Source: Actinomycetales bacterium Actino_02 (GTDB lineage: Bacteria; Actinomycetota; Actinomycetes; Propionibacteriales; Propionibacteriaceae). Taken from it: a DNA stretch of 64,000 nucleotides. The stretch spans positions 62,001-126,000 of the forward strand of contig LUYM01000014.1 in NCBI GenBank assembly GCA_001603275.1, in the 5' to 3' direction. This document shows, piece by piece, positions 18,848 to 27,992 of the stretch. The translations under genes and the position numbers were made by a program. The number at the start of each line of letters is the position of its first letter. The stretch's first letter is position 1. The notes beneath the pieces are model-generated. The model did no database searches. It had not been told where the DNA came from and saw only the letters and a program-made list of their open reading frames with translations.

Positions 18848-21688
18848 ATGACCGAGACCGCGAAAGCCGCCACCAAGGGCGGTCGGAAGTCGCCCGGACT
18901 GAAGATCAGCCCGGTGTTCACCACCCCTGGAGTGCATCCCTATGACGAGGTCACCTGGGAGTCGCGCGACGTCGTGCAGACCAACTGGAAGAGCGGTGAG
19001 ACCGTCTTCGAGCAGCGTGGAGTGGAGTTCCCCGACTTCTGGAGCGTCAACGCCTCCACCATCGTCACCACCAAGTACTTCCGGGGCGCACTCGGTACTC
19101 CGGTCCGCGAGGCGAGCCTGAAGACCCTGATCGACCGGGTAGTGACCACCTACCGCAAGGCGGGCGAGGAGTACGGCTACTTCGCCACCCCGGAGGACGC
19201 GGAGGTGTTCGAGCAGGAACTGCGCTGGATGCTGCTGCACCAGTACTTCAGCTTCAACTCCCCGGTCTGGTTCAACGTGGGCACCACCAGCCCGCAGCAG
19301 GTCAGCGCCTGCTTCATCTTGAGCGTCGACGACTCGATGGAGTCGATCCTGAACTGGTACAAGGAGGAGGGCTTCATCTTCAAGGGTGGCTCCGGCGCCG
19401 GCCTGAACCTCTCCCGGATCCGCTCCAGCAAGGAACTGCTGTCCTCCGGCGGCACCGCCTCGGGGCCGGTCTCGTTCATGCGTGGCGCCGACGCGTCCGC
19501 GGGCACCATCAAGTCCGGTGGCGCCACTCGGCGTGCGGCGAAGATGGTGGTCTTGGACGTCGACCACCCCGACATCGAGGAGTTTGTCGAGACCAAGGCG
19601 CGCGAAGAGGACAAGATCCGTGCGCTGCGTGATGCCGGCTTCGACATGGACCTGGGCGGCAAGGACATCGTCAGCGTCCAGTACCAGAACGCCAACAACT
19701 CGGTCCGGGTCAGCGACGAGTTCATGCGGGCCGTGGTGGACGGCACCGAGTTCGGTCTGCGCGCTCGCAAGACCGGCGAGGTGATCGAGACCATCGACGC
19801 TCGCACGCTGTTCGACAAGATCGCCAAGGCCGCCTGGGAATGCGCCGATCCGGGTCTGCAGTACGACGACACCATCAATGCCTGGCACACCAACCCGGAG
19901 TCGGGCCGGATCAATGCGTCCAACCCGTGCTCGGAGTACATGAGCCTGGACAACTCATCCTGCAACCTGGCCAGCCTGAACTTGCTGAAGTTCCTGCGTG
20001 AGGACGACACCTTCGACGTGGCCAAGTTCGTCAAGGCCGTCGAGCTGATCATCACCGCCATGGACATCTCGATCTGCTTCGCCGACTTCCCGACCGAGCC
20101 GATCGGTGAGACCACCCGCAACTACCGCCAGCTCGGCATCGGCTACGCCAACCTGGGCGCGCTGCTGATGGCTGTCGGCCGCGGTTATGACTCCGATGGC
20201 GGACGGGCATTGGCGGCGGCGATCACCTCGCTGATGACCGGTGCGTCCTACCGGCGCTCGGCTGAGCTGGCCTCGGTCGTTGGCCCGTACGCCGGCTACG
20301 CCCGCAATGCGTCGGCTCACCAGCGGGTGATGCGCAAGCACCAGGCTGCCAACGACGACCTGCGCACCTACGCCCCGCTGGACGAACAGATCCATGCGGC
20401 TGCCACCACCGAGTGGGACCAGGTCGTCCGCCTCGGCGCCAAGGACGGTTTCCGCAATGCTCAGGCGTCGGTGCTGGCCCCGACCGGAACCATCGGCTTC
20501 ATGATGGACTGCGACACCACTGGCATCGAGCCGGACTTCTCGCTAGTGAAGTTCAAGAAGCTGGTCGGCGGTGGCTCGATGCAGATCGTCAACCAGACGA
20601 TCCCGCGAGCCCTGGACAAGCTCGGCTACCCGGCAGAGACCGTGGAGGCCATCGTGGAGTACATCTCCAACAACGGCCACGTCGTCAACGCGCCGGGGCT
20701 GAAGCCGGAGCACTACGAGATCTTCGACACCGCCATGGGCCTGCGCTCGATCAAGCCGATGGGCCACGTCCGGATGATGGCTGCGGTGCAGCCATTCCTG
20801 TCCGGTGCCATCTCCAAGACCGTGAACCTGCCCGAGACCGCGACAGTCGAGGAGATTGCCGACGTCTACCTGCAGGGCTGGCAGCTCGGCCTGAAGGCGC
20901 TGGCGGTCTACCGCGACAACTGCAAGGTCGGTCAGCCGCTGAGCGATGCCAAGAAGGCCGACGACAAGGCCGAGGTCAAGGCGGCCGCGCCCGAGGTGCG
21001 AGTGGAGTACCGACCGCGCCGCAACCGGCTGCCGAAGTCGCGGGTCAGCCGCACGACGTCCTTCTCGGTGGCTGGAGCCGAGGGCTACATGACCTCGGGC
21101 CAGTACGAGAACGGCAAGCTCGGTGAGGTCTTCCTGAAGCTCGGCAAGCAGGGCTCGACCCTGGCCGGCGTGATGGACGCCTTCTCGATCGCAGTCTCGA
21201 TCGGCCTGCAGTACGGCGTGCCGCTGGAGCAGTTCGCCCAGAAGTTCACCAACCTGAAGTTCGAGCCGGCCGGAATGACCGACGACCCGGACGTCCGGAT
21301 GGCGCAGTCGATCATGGACTACATCTTCCGTCGCTTGGCTCTGGACTACCTGTCCTTCGACGAGCGGGCCGAGCTGGGCATCTACACCGCCTCCGAGCGG
21401 GCTCGCTACGTGGAGACCGGCAAGTACCTGTCCGAGGAGGACGAGGCCGGTCTGATCGAGTCCGAGGCGCTGAAGAACGATGCGGCCGACGACGTCCAGG
21501 TGCACGCCGAGGGGCCGAACCAGCCGGCACTGGTAGAGGTGGAGGCGCACTCGACCGCTGAGGTGCTGGAGAAGATCTCCGGGATGAGCGTGGACGCTCC
21601 GCTGTGCCTCACCTGCGGAACGAAGATGCGTCGCTCCGGCTCCTGCTACATCTGCGAGGGCTGCGGCGCCACCAGCGGCTGCAGCTAA
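18848..21688 (+). CDS. nrdJ: vitamin B12-dependent ribonucleoside-diphosphate reductase (class II)
   Basis: Makes deoxyribonucleotides using adenosylcobalamin, with or without oxygen. The 946-residue protein contains the family segments SPVWFNVG, FKGGSGAGLNLSRIRSS, the active-site motif NPCSEYM with the following Cys in SSCNLASLNL, ASVLAPTGTIGFMMDCDT, then a TSCPD domain (RTTSFSVAGAEGYMTSG). The C-terminal zinc-type tail CLTCGTKMRRSGSC...CEGCG carries the redox cysteines. ATG at 18848 follows an AAAGGCAG site. No B12 riboswitch is recognisable before nrdR or nrdJ. Confidence 0.97.
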   Translation: MTETAKAATKGGRKSPGLKISPVFTTPGVHPYDEVTWESRDVVQTNWKSGETVFEQRGVEFPDFWSVNASTIVTTKYFRGALGTPVREASLKTLIDRVVTTYRKAGEEYGYFATPEDAEVFEQELRWMLLHQYFSFNSPVWFNVGTTSPQQVSACFILSVDDSMESILNWYKEEGFIFKGGSGAGLNLSRIRSSKELLSSGGTASGPVSFMRGADASAGTIKSGGATRRAAKMVVLDVDHPDIEEFVETKAREEDKIRALRDAGFDMDLGGKDIVSVQYQNANNSVRVSDEFMRAVVDGTEFGLRARKTGEVIETIDARTLFDKIAKAAWECADPGLQYDDTINAWHTNPESGRINASNPCSEYMSLDNSSCNLASLNLLKFLREDDTFDVAKFVKAVELIITAMDISICFADFPTEPIGETTRNYRQLGIGYANLGALLMAVGRGYDSDGGRALAAAITSLMTGASYRRSAELASVVGPYAGYARNASAHQRVMRKHQAANDDLRTYAPLDEQIHAAATTEWDQVVRLGAKDGFRNAQASVLAPTGTIGFMMDCDTTGIEPDFSLVKFKKLVGGGSMQIVNQTIPRALDKLGYPAETVEAIVEYISNNGHVVNAPGLKPEHYEIFDTAMGLRSIKPMGHVRMMAAVQPFLSGAISKTVNLPETATVEEIADVYLQGWQLGLKALAVYRDNCKVGQPLSDAKKADDKAEVKAAAPEVRVEYRPRRNRLPKSRVSRTTSFSVAGAEGYMTSGQYENGKLGEVFLKLGKQGSTLAGVMDAFSIAVSIGLQYGVPLEQFAQKFTNLKFEPAGMTDDPDVRMAQSIMDYIFRRLALDYLSFDERAELGIYTASERARYVETGKYLSEEDEAGLIESEALKNDAADDVQVHAEGPNQPALVEVEAHSTAEVLEKISGMSVDAPLCLTCGTKMRRSGSCYICEGCGATSGCS

Positions 21689-21691
21689 GGG

Positions 21692-21901
21692 TTACTCGGA
21701 GTCATCGTCAGCCTCAGTCTCGTCCGTGGTGACGAGGCTGAGGCTGATCCATGCCTGGGCAGGTGCGGTTGTCGGCGCGGCGGGGGTGGTGGAGGTCGGC
21801 AGCCCTGGGGTGGCCGGACGGATCGGATCACCCATCGCGGCGCGGAGCGCTTCGGCGATGGCATTGCCCTTGGCGGGGTCGTACTTGCGAATCTCGGCCA
21901 T
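21692..21901 (-). CDS. small hypothetical protein
   Basis: A 69-residue acidic protein not recognised. The N-terminal half is helical and conserved-looking (MAEIRKYDPAKGNAIAEALR), the middle is Pro/Thr/Ala-rich and the tail is acidic (TTDETEADDDSE). It ends three bases from the convergent nrdJ stop. The start ATG is at 21901. It may be co-transcribed after the membrane protein gene at 21946-22419, whose end lies 45 bases upstream. Confidence 0.5.
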   Translation of the reverse strand: MAEIRKYDPAKGNAIAEALRAAMGDPIRPATPGLPTSTTPAAPTTAPAQAWISLSLVTTDETEADDDSE

Positions 21902-21945
21902 GCCGAAATCCTAGGCGCGGCTGAGGGGCGCAGGCGAGTACCGGT

Positions 21946-22419
21946 TCAGGAGCTCGCGGTTCGCCGATGCTGCCAGGTGAGGTAGCCGACGATCAGCGCG
22001 ACCACAGCGGCCATGGCGCCGATGGCCCCTATCGGCGAGAGCGCGTACAGCCGTCCGAACAGATCCAGGCCGACGGTTCCGATGGTGGCGTAGATCAGCG
22101 CCCAGGCCAGGGCGCCGACGGCGAGAGCCGGCAGGTAGTGGAGCCAGCGCATCCGGGTGGCTCCGGCCGCGAGGTTGGCCAGGGTCTGGAACCCGATTGT
22201 GAGGAAGGACAGGCTGACCACCGGCGCGCCGTAGCGGTCGATGCGTGCGCTGGCGGCAGCGAACGCCGGCGAGTCCAGCAGCCTGGACAGCCGCGTGTGC
22301 CGGGCGCCGTAGGCGGCCAGGCGGCCCACAAGATAGGTGCCTCCGGCGCGGCATACGACGATCACGAACAGAGCGGCCACAACTGCCGGGAACGGCAGGT
22401 TCCACGTGGTCGGGTCCAC
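21946..22419 (-). CDS. VTT/DedA-like small membrane protein
   Basis: A 157-residue integral membrane protein with about four hydrophobic stretches. RAGGTYLVGRLAAYGARHTR, IDRYGAPVVSLSFLTIGFQT and the following loop with GATRM resemble the VTT (SNARE-associated, DedA) domain, members of which act as lipid scramblases or in envelope homeostasis. The sequence is shorter than classical DedA proteins (about 200 residues). ATG at 22419 has a GGAGGCGG site. Function is not known. Confidence 0.65.
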   Translation of the reverse strand: MDPTTWNLPFPAVVAALFVIVVCRAGGTYLVGRLAAYGARHTRLSRLLDSPAFAAASARIDRYGAPVVSLSFLTIGFQTLANLAAGATRMRWLHYLPALAVGALAWALIYATIGTVGLDLFGRLYALSPIGAIGAMAAVVALIVGYLTWQHRRTASS

Positions 22420-22604
22420 TCCGCCTCCTCACTGTCTGGGCGGCCAGCTTAGCCAGAGGTGGTAAGGCTGGTTTGGCCGGGCCGGCCGGCCCGGGCCAGT
22501 CTGATCGGCGAGACCTCGGCAACCCTGCTGAGTTATTGGTACCTCAGCTGCGACGTGACGGCCACGTCGGGCGCGAATGCCCACGCCAGGCAGAGGTTGC
22601 GGAG

Positions 22605-22610
22605 TACCAT
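22605..22610 (+). promoter_or_regulatory. -10 element of the PPOX-type gene (leaderless type)
   Basis: TACCAT ends seven bases before the ATG at 22618. It covers another ATG at 22609, arguing for the later start. Confidence 0.4.
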
Positions 22611-22617
22611 GCGCGAG

Positions 22618-23031
22618 ATGGATTACCAAGGGCACCTGACCAGCCTGGCCGAGGATGAATGCCGCCAGCTGCTGGCTGAGCACTGCGTTGGCCGGGTCTG
22701 TTGGCTGGACGGCGATCAACTGCACGTGCTGCCAGTGACCTATGCCCTTGAGGGTGAACTCATCATCTTCACGACCAAGCCCGGCGGCGCTTTGGCCCGG
22801 CTGAGCAGTCCAACATCGGTGTGCTTCGAGGTGGACGATGTTGACGAGGCGACGACGTCCGGCTGGAGCGTCGTGGTGCGGGGGACCGCGGACGGGTCAC
22901 TGGACGGCCTGCCGTCCGGCGTGCGGCTGCCGCGGGCGTGGGCGCCGGGGACTCATGAGTTTGCCGTGACGATCACCCCCACCGAGTACTCGGGGCGGGC
23001 GGTATCCGGCGCACAAGCGGAAAGCAGGTGA
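22618..23031 (+). CDS. pyridoxamine 5'-phosphate oxidase-fold protein
   Basis: A split-barrel flavin-binding-type protein of 137 residues. LAEHCVGRVCWLDGDQLHVL, PVTYALEGELIIFTTKPG and SVVVRGTADG match PPOX/Rv1155-type proteins that bind FMN or F420. True PdxH activity is unlikely, since the family mostly contains small redox proteins of unknown substrate. The stop overlaps a GTG nine bases before the start of the next gene, a universal stress protein, so both are in one operon. In-frame ATG 22609 is an alternative start. Confidence 0.75.
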   Translation: MDYQGHLTSLAEDECRQLLAEHCVGRVCWLDGDQLHVLPVTYALEGELIIFTTKPGGALARLSSPTSVCFEVDDVDEATTSGWSVVVRGTADGSLDGLPSGVRLPRAWAPGTHEFAVTITPTEYSGRAVSGAQAESR

Positions 23032-23036
23032 TCAGC

Positions 23037-23915
23037 ATGACGATGCAGGCTCCGGTGCGGGTGCTGGCGGGGTTCGATGGCTCTGAGGACGCCTATGTGG
23101 CGCTCAACTATGCGATCGCTGAGGCCAAGCACCGCAATGCGGATCTGGTGTTGGCGCATGCCATTGACGACATCATCTTGAACAGTGCGTGGGGGGTGGT
23201 TTTCGACCCCGAGGAGATCAAGCTGAACGCGGCCGAGATGCTGGCCCGGGCCGTCGATGACGCCGTTGCGGCCGGGCTGGAGCGCGGTCGGGTGCACACC
23301 GAGGTCGTCCTGGGAAACCCCGCTGCCGCCCTGACCAAGCTCAGTCAGAATGCGGCCGTCGTGGTCGTGGGCCGACGCTCCAGTGAGCAAGGCGACAAGC
23401 CCTTCGTCGGATCGACCACTTTGGGTGTGGTCGGTGCGTCGCACGCTCCGGTGATCGCGGTGTCGACCAGTGATGATCCCCATGAGCTGCGCACCGGCGT
23501 GATCGGCGTCGGCGTGGACACCTCGGCCCGTGGCGCCGATGCGCTGCGCTGGGCGCTGTCCGAGGCGCAAGATCACGGTGGCCGGGTGGTGGTGATGAGC
23601 GTGTGCCGGGTGCCGTCGGGCCGTTGGCTTCTGGGTGGCCAGCTGACCGTCGAGCAGCAGGACGCCGCCATCGAGGTGACCCGGCAGCGGGTCTCCGAGA
23701 TCGTCGACGAACTGCGCGCCGAGTTCCCGGACGTCCCGGTTGAACTGGAGGTCTCCTGTGGCAGCCCGATCGACGTGCTGACTGCGCGCAGCGCGGGGCT
23801 CGACCTTCTGGTGCTGGAGGTGCACGCCTCCTTCCCGACCTACTCGGTGGGCGGTCTGATCCGCGGGCTGCTGGCCCACGGTCGCTGCCCGATCGGGACG
23901 ATCACTCCCCGCTGA
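23037..23915 (+). CDS. universal stress protein, tandem Usp domains
   Basis: A 292-residue protein with two UspA domains (about 5-145 and 155-290), as in mycobacterial USPs. The first has VLAGFDGSEDAYVALNYAIA and the ATP-type loop VVVGRRSSEQGDKPFVGSTT; the second has VDTSARGADALRWAL but ends with LEVHASFPTYSVGG where the usual GxxGxxxxGS loop is degraded, so only the first domain is likely to bind ATP. Start ATG 23037 has AGGTGA upstream; GTG 23028 overlaps the previous stop. Pairing with a PPOX-type protein recalls stress/dormancy gene sets in mycobacteria (inference). Confidence 0.85.
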   Translation: MTMQAPVRVLAGFDGSEDAYVALNYAIAEAKHRNADLVLAHAIDDIILNSAWGVVFDPEEIKLNAAEMLARAVDDAVAAGLERGRVHTEVVLGNPAAALTKLSQNAAVVVVGRRSSEQGDKPFVGSTTLGVVGASHAPVIAVSTSDDPHELRTGVIGVGVDTSARGADALRWALSEAQDHGGRVVVMSVCRVPSGRWLLGGQLTVEQQDAAIEVTRQRVSEIVDELRAEFPDVPVELEVSCGSPIDVLTARSAGLDLLVLEVHASFPTYSVGGLIRGLLAHGRCPIGTITPR

Positions 23916-23940
23916 GCGGGCGCACATCGTGGCGGATCGG

Positions 23941-23946
23941 TAGTCT
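23941..23946 (+). promoter_or_regulatory. -10 element of hrpA (leaderless type)
   Basis: TAGTCT nine bases before the ATG at 23956; slightly longer spacing than in the other genes listed. Confidence 0.35.
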
Positions 23947-23955
23947 TGGTCGGCT

Positions 23956-26900
23956 ATGGATCCTGAACTCCCCGAGCTTCACTTCGATGAGGCGCTGCCG
24001 ATCAGCGCGCATGTCGAACAGATTCGTGATGCCCTGATCGCTCACCAGGTGCTGATCGTTGCCGGAGAGACCGGTTCGGGCAAGACCACCCAGCTCCCCA
24101 AGATCTGTCTGCTGGCCGGGCGCCGGAAGATCGGGCACACCCAGCCTCGGCGACTCGCTGCCCGAAGCGTGGCCGCCCGAATGGCCGAGGAGTTGGGTGA
24201 GCCGCTGGGTCAGACCGTCGGCTTTCAGGTTCGGTTCTCTTCTCAGCGCAGTCGCCAGACCCGGGTCAAGGTGATGACCGACGGCATCATGCTGGCCGAG
24301 ATCTCCCATGATCGTGAACTGCGTCGCTACGACACGATCATAATCGATGAGGCCCATGAGCGGAGCCTCAACATCGACTTCCTGCTGGGCTACCTCAAGC
24401 AGTTGCTGCCCAAACGTCCAGAGCTGAAGGTGATCATCACCTCGGCCACGATCGACACCCAGCGGTTCAGTGACCACTTCGACGACGCCCCGATCATCGA
24501 GGTATCCGGACGCAGCTATCCGGTGGAGGTCCGCTATCGGCCGGTGGCCGGCACCGCCGACGAGCGGGACCGGGATCAGGTCGACGCGATCTGCGACGCG
24601 GTTAGCGAGCTCACTGGGAGCCTGGACGGCGACATCCTGGTGTTCTGCTCTGGGGAGCGGGAGATCCGCGACGCAGCGGAGGCAATCAACGCCCTCGACT
24701 TGCGCTTCACCGAGGTGGTGCCGCTGTATGCCCGGCTGTCGGCCGCCGAGCAGCACCGGGTGTTCGCGGCTCACACAGGCCGCCGGATCGTGCTGGCCAC
24801 CAACGTGGCCGAAACCTCGATCACGGTGCCGGGAATCCGGTCCGTCATCGATCCGGGCTTTGCCCGGATCTCGCGCTATTCGGCCCGGACCAAGGTGCAA
24901 CGGTTGCCGATCGAGCCGATCTCGCAGGCCTCGGCCAACCAGCGTGCCGGGCGCTGTGGACGACTCGGGCCCGGCGTGTGCATTCGGCTCTACAGCGAGG
25001 AGGACTTCGCGGCGCGTCCGGCTTTCACTCAGCCGGAGATCCTGCGGACGAATCTGGCCTCGGTGATCCTGCAGATGGCCGAGGCCGGCCTGGGTGATGT
25101 CGAGGGCTTTCCTTTCGTCGAGCCGCCCGACGCCACTCAGGTGCGTGACGGCGTTCGGCTTCTTTCCGAGCTGGGTGCGATCTCCGGACGTGAGCGTCGA
25201 CAGGGCCCGGAGCGCGCCGGCGTCCGGCTGACTTCCGTGGGTCGCACTCTGGCCCGGCTGCCTGTGGACCCCCGACTAGGTCGGATGCTGGTCGAGGCGA
25301 ATCGTCTCGGCTGTCTGCGGGAAGTGCTGCCGATCGTGGCCGGGATCACGATTCCGGACGTCCGGGAGCGGCCCCAGGAGTCGACGGCGACCGCAGATGC
25401 CCTGCACCGCCGATTCTGGGCGCCGCTGGGTGAGGGCGATCAGGCGAGTCCGGACGGCTCGGACATCGCGGCCATTCTTCGGCTGTGGCTCTACCTCAAG
25501 GCCAAGCGCAAGGAACTGTCCGGCAACGCCTTCCGGCGGATGTGCCGCGATGAGTATCTGAACTTCCTTCGGGTGCGGGAGTGGCAGGATCTGCACACGC
25601 AGTTGCTGGACGCCAGCAAGGAGCTGGGTCTGCGCCGCAATGACGCTCCGGCTGATCTGGACCGGGTGCACACCGCGATCCTGTCGGGGCTGGCTTCCCA
25701 GATCGGCTTGCTGGACCCGCTCAGCCTGGCCAAGCCGGAGCGCGGGCGACGCCGCGGCCCCACCGAGTACCTGGGAACCCGCGGTGCCCGGTTTGCGATC
25801 AACCCGGGCTCGAGCGCGGCCCGCAGCAATCCCGAACTGGTGATGGCCGTCGAGCTGGTCGAAACCAGCCGGCTGTGGGCCCGGACGGTGGCTCCGATCA
25901 AGGCCGAGTGGGTCGAGGAGGTTGCCGACCACCTGATCAAACGCAGCTACTCCGAGCCGCGCTGGTCGGCCAAGGGCGGACAGTGTGTGGCCACGGAGCG
26001 ACTGACCCTGCTGGGAGTCCCGATCGTGGCCGGTCGGACTGTCAGCTACGCCCGGATCGACCCGGTGGTGGCCCGTGAGGTGTTCATTCAGGCCGCTCTC
26101 GTTGAGGGGCAGTGGCGCACCAGGCACCACTTCTGGGCGCACAACCAGGTGGTGCGCGCCGAGGCAGAGGATCTGGCCGACCGCAATCGGCGTCGCGATC
26201 TCCTGGTCGACGACGCCAGCATCGCCGCCTTCTACGCCTCCCGGGTGCCACCGGACGTGGTCAGCGTGGCGCACTTTGATCGCTGGTGGTCCAAGGCCCG
26301 CCATGCGGATCCACATCAACTCGACCTGACCCTGGAAGACCTCCTCGACTCCGATGTGGCCGTCGACCACGGGGGATTCCCCGACGTCTGGCGCATCGGC
26401 GAGCTGGAGCTGCCGATCGACTACGCCTTCGATCCGGGAAGCGGGCACGACGGGGTCACCGTCGACCTGCCACTGGCTCGGCTGGCCGGCCTCGATCCGG
26501 CCGAGTTCAGCTGGCAGGTTCCGGGGCTGCGAGCCCAGGTTGCTGCCGAGTTGCTGCGCGGACTGCCCAAGCACACCCGAACCCAGCTGGTCCCGGTGCC
26601 GGACACTGCGGCCCGAGCTCTCGCCTGGCTGGAGGACCAGCCACGGCGCCCGGGGGAGCCGCTGTGGGCGGCGTTGTCTCGGGCAGTGCGCGCCTTGCTG
26701 GGTGTCGAGGTGGCGGCCGGTGACTGGGCCGCTGAGAAGTTGCCGGAGCATCTTCAGGTGCGGTTCCGGGTGCGCCAGCCAGGAGTGGCGCCGGTGGTTG
26801 GCCGAGACCTGGCCGCCTTGCAGGAGCAGCTGGCCCCGCGAGTCACCCGCACGCTGAATGCGGCAGCCGCTCACGTGACCCATCCCGGCGCGGCCCGCTG

Positions 26901-27735
26901 GGAGTTTGGGACGATCCCGGCGACCGTGACCTCGCCGGATCCGGTGCCGGTGGCACTCGTCGATCGGGTCGATCGCGTCGGGGTGGCTGTGTTCACCGAT
27001 CCGGAGGAGGCACGCCGCTCGCACCGCGCCGGACTGCGCCGGCTGATCGCCCTCACCACGGTCGACCCAACCAACTGGGTGGTCTCGCGGATGTCGAATC
27101 AGACCAAGCTCGCCTTGGCCACCTCGCCGTACCCGAGCGTCCCGGCGCTGCTGGCCGATGCTCGGCTGCGGGCGATCGGCGATCTGATCGATCGGATGTC
27201 GGACCCAGAAGACGTTCGTGATCAGCAGAGCTTCGCTCAGCTGTGTGATGCGGTGCGCGGTGAGGTGGCTGCGTTGATGGCGCAACTGGTGGACGGAGCC
27301 GCCACCGTGCTCACTCTGGCCGGCCAGGTGCGCGCCCAGCTGCCGAAGGCGAGCCGGCCGACCTCCGCCGATGTCGCCGAACAGCTGGAGGGCCTGGTCT
27401 TTCCCGGCTTCATCGCTGCCACCCAGGCCACCTGGTGGCCACACCTGCCTCGCTACCTGCGGGGGGCGCTGCGCCGCCTGGAGACCGATGGGTCGAATCC
27501 GAAGCGGGAGGCCGAGTCCGCGGCGGTGACCGCCGAACTCGAGGATGAGTACTCCCGGCTGTGTGCCGGGATCAGCGGAGCGCTTCCGGCCGAGGTGGTC
27601 GCCGTCGGCTGGTTGCTGGAAGAGTTGCGGGTGAGCCTCTTTGCTCAGTCGCTGGGGACGTCAGTCCCGGTCTCGCCGAAGCGAGTGCGAGCCGCAGTGG
27701 CGGCCGCGGCTCGCAGCCTTGGAGTTCAGAACTAG
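23956..27735 (+). CDS. hrpA: ATP-dependent RNA helicase HrpA
   Basis: DEAH-box RNA helicase of 1259 residues, implicated elsewhere in mRNA processing and collided-ribosome rescue. Walker A GETGSGKTT lies near residue 37, the DEAH box IIDEAHERSLN near 131, SAT at ITSATID, and motif VI QRAGRCGRLGPG. The HA2 and OB-fold regions follow, and the long C-terminal DUF3418-type domain is complete. The gene is alone; its stop overlaps a possible small convergent frame by three bases. Confidence 0.95.
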   Translation: MDPELPELHFDEALPISAHVEQIRDALIAHQVLIVAGETGSGKTTQLPKICLLAGRRKIGHTQPRRLAARSVAARMAEELGEPLGQTVGFQVRFSSQRSRQTRVKVMTDGIMLAEISHDRELRRYDTIIIDEAHERSLNIDFLLGYLKQLLPKRPELKVIITSATIDTQRFSDHFDDAPIIEVSGRSYPVEVRYRPVAGTADERDRDQVDAICDAVSELTGSLDGDILVFCSGEREIRDAAEAINALDLRFTEVVPLYARLSAAEQHRVFAAHTGRRIVLATNVAETSITVPGIRSVIDPGFARISRYSARTKVQRLPIEPISQASANQRAGRCGRLGPGVCIRLYSEEDFAARPAFTQPEILRTNLASVILQMAEAGLGDVEGFPFVEPPDATQVRDGVRLLSELGAISGRERRQGPERAGVRLTSVGRTLARLPVDPRLGRMLVEANRLGCLREVLPIVAGITIPDVRERPQESTATADALHRRFWAPLGEGDQASPDGSDIAAILRLWLYLKAKRKELSGNAFRRMCRDEYLNFLRVREWQDLHTQLLDASKELGLRRNDAPADLDRVHTAILSGLASQIGLLDPLSLAKPERGRRRGPTEYLGTRGARFAINPGSSAARSNPELVMAVELVETSRLWARTVAPIKAEWVEEVADHLIKRSYSEPRWSAKGGQCVATERLTLLGVPIVAGRTVSYARIDPVVAREVFIQAALVEGQWRTRHHFWAHNQVVRAEAEDLADRNRRRDLLVDDASIAAFYASRVPPDVVSVAHFDRWWSKARHADPHQLDLTLEDLLDSDVAVDHGGFPDVWRIGELELPIDYAFDPGSGHDGVTVDLPLARLAGLDPAEFSWQVPGLRAQVAAELLRGLPKHTRTQLVPVPDTAARALAWLEDQPRRPGEPLWAALSRAVRALLGVEVAAGDWAAEKLPEHLQVRFRVRQPGVAPVVGRDLAALQEQLAPRVTRTLNAAAAHVTHPGAARWEFGTIPATVTSPDPVPVALVDRVDRVGVAVFTDPEEARRSHRAGLRRLIALTTVDPTNWVVSRMSNQTKLALATSPYPSVPALLADARLRAIGDLIDRMSDPEDVRDQQSFAQLCDAVRGEVAALMAQLVDGAATVLTLAGQVRAQLPKASRPTSADVAEQLEGLVFPGFIAATQATWWPHLPRYLRGALRRLETDGSNPKREAESAAVTAELEDEYSRLCAGISGALPAEVVAVGWLLEELRVSLFAQSLGTSVPVSPKRVRAAVAAAARSLGVQN

Positions 27736-27911
27736 ACGACCCAGGCAGCTCGCCGGTCCCGCTCGGCGAGGAGCGGGACACGGCGCGTCCGCCGATCTTC
27801 ACCGAGGAGGAGGTGGCGATCGAGGCTTCGGGGGGCATCTTCTTGACCGATGAGTTCGAGCTCAGCAATGAGGCGCTCGTAGTCGCGATCGGTCACACGT
27901 CGGCTCAACAT
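27732..27911 (-). CDS. possible small protein between hrpA and lysR
   Basis: A 59-codon frame starting ATG at 27911, with a charged sequence (VTDRDYERLIAELELIGQED, then Arg/Leu-rich). It would be divergent to the LysR gene, the usual place for a LysR target, and fills an otherwise empty 257-base gap. No ribosome site or known family is seen, and high-GC DNA gives many chance frames. Confidence 0.25.
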   Translation of the reverse strand: MLSRRVTDRDYERLIAELELIGQEDAPRSLDRHLLLGEDRRTRRVPLLAERDRRAAWVV

Positions 27912-27950
27912 GTGAATAGCATCTCGGGTTTCACTGTTCGGGACAAGCGG

Positions 27951-27968
27951 ACGTTTCCGAATAAACGT
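27951..27968. promoter_or_regulatory. inverted repeat before the LysR gene
   Basis: ACGTTT-CCGAAT-AAACGT, a perfect 6-bp inverted repeat with a 6-base spacer, just upstream of the TATAAT box. A likely autoregulatory operator. Confidence 0.45.
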
Positions 27969-27980
27969 TCGGTGTTGCCG

Positions 27981-27986
27981 TATAAT
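27981..27986 (+). promoter_or_regulatory. -10 element of the LysR gene
   Basis: Perfect TATAAT, six bases before the ATG at 27993; leaderless-type spacing. Confidence 0.65.
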
Positions 27987-27992
27987 ACGGTC

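Noticed and set aside
25276-27444. 722-codon minus-strand frame opposite hrpA
   Set aside because: Length comes from high third-position GC of hrpA; no recognisable domain or ribosome site.
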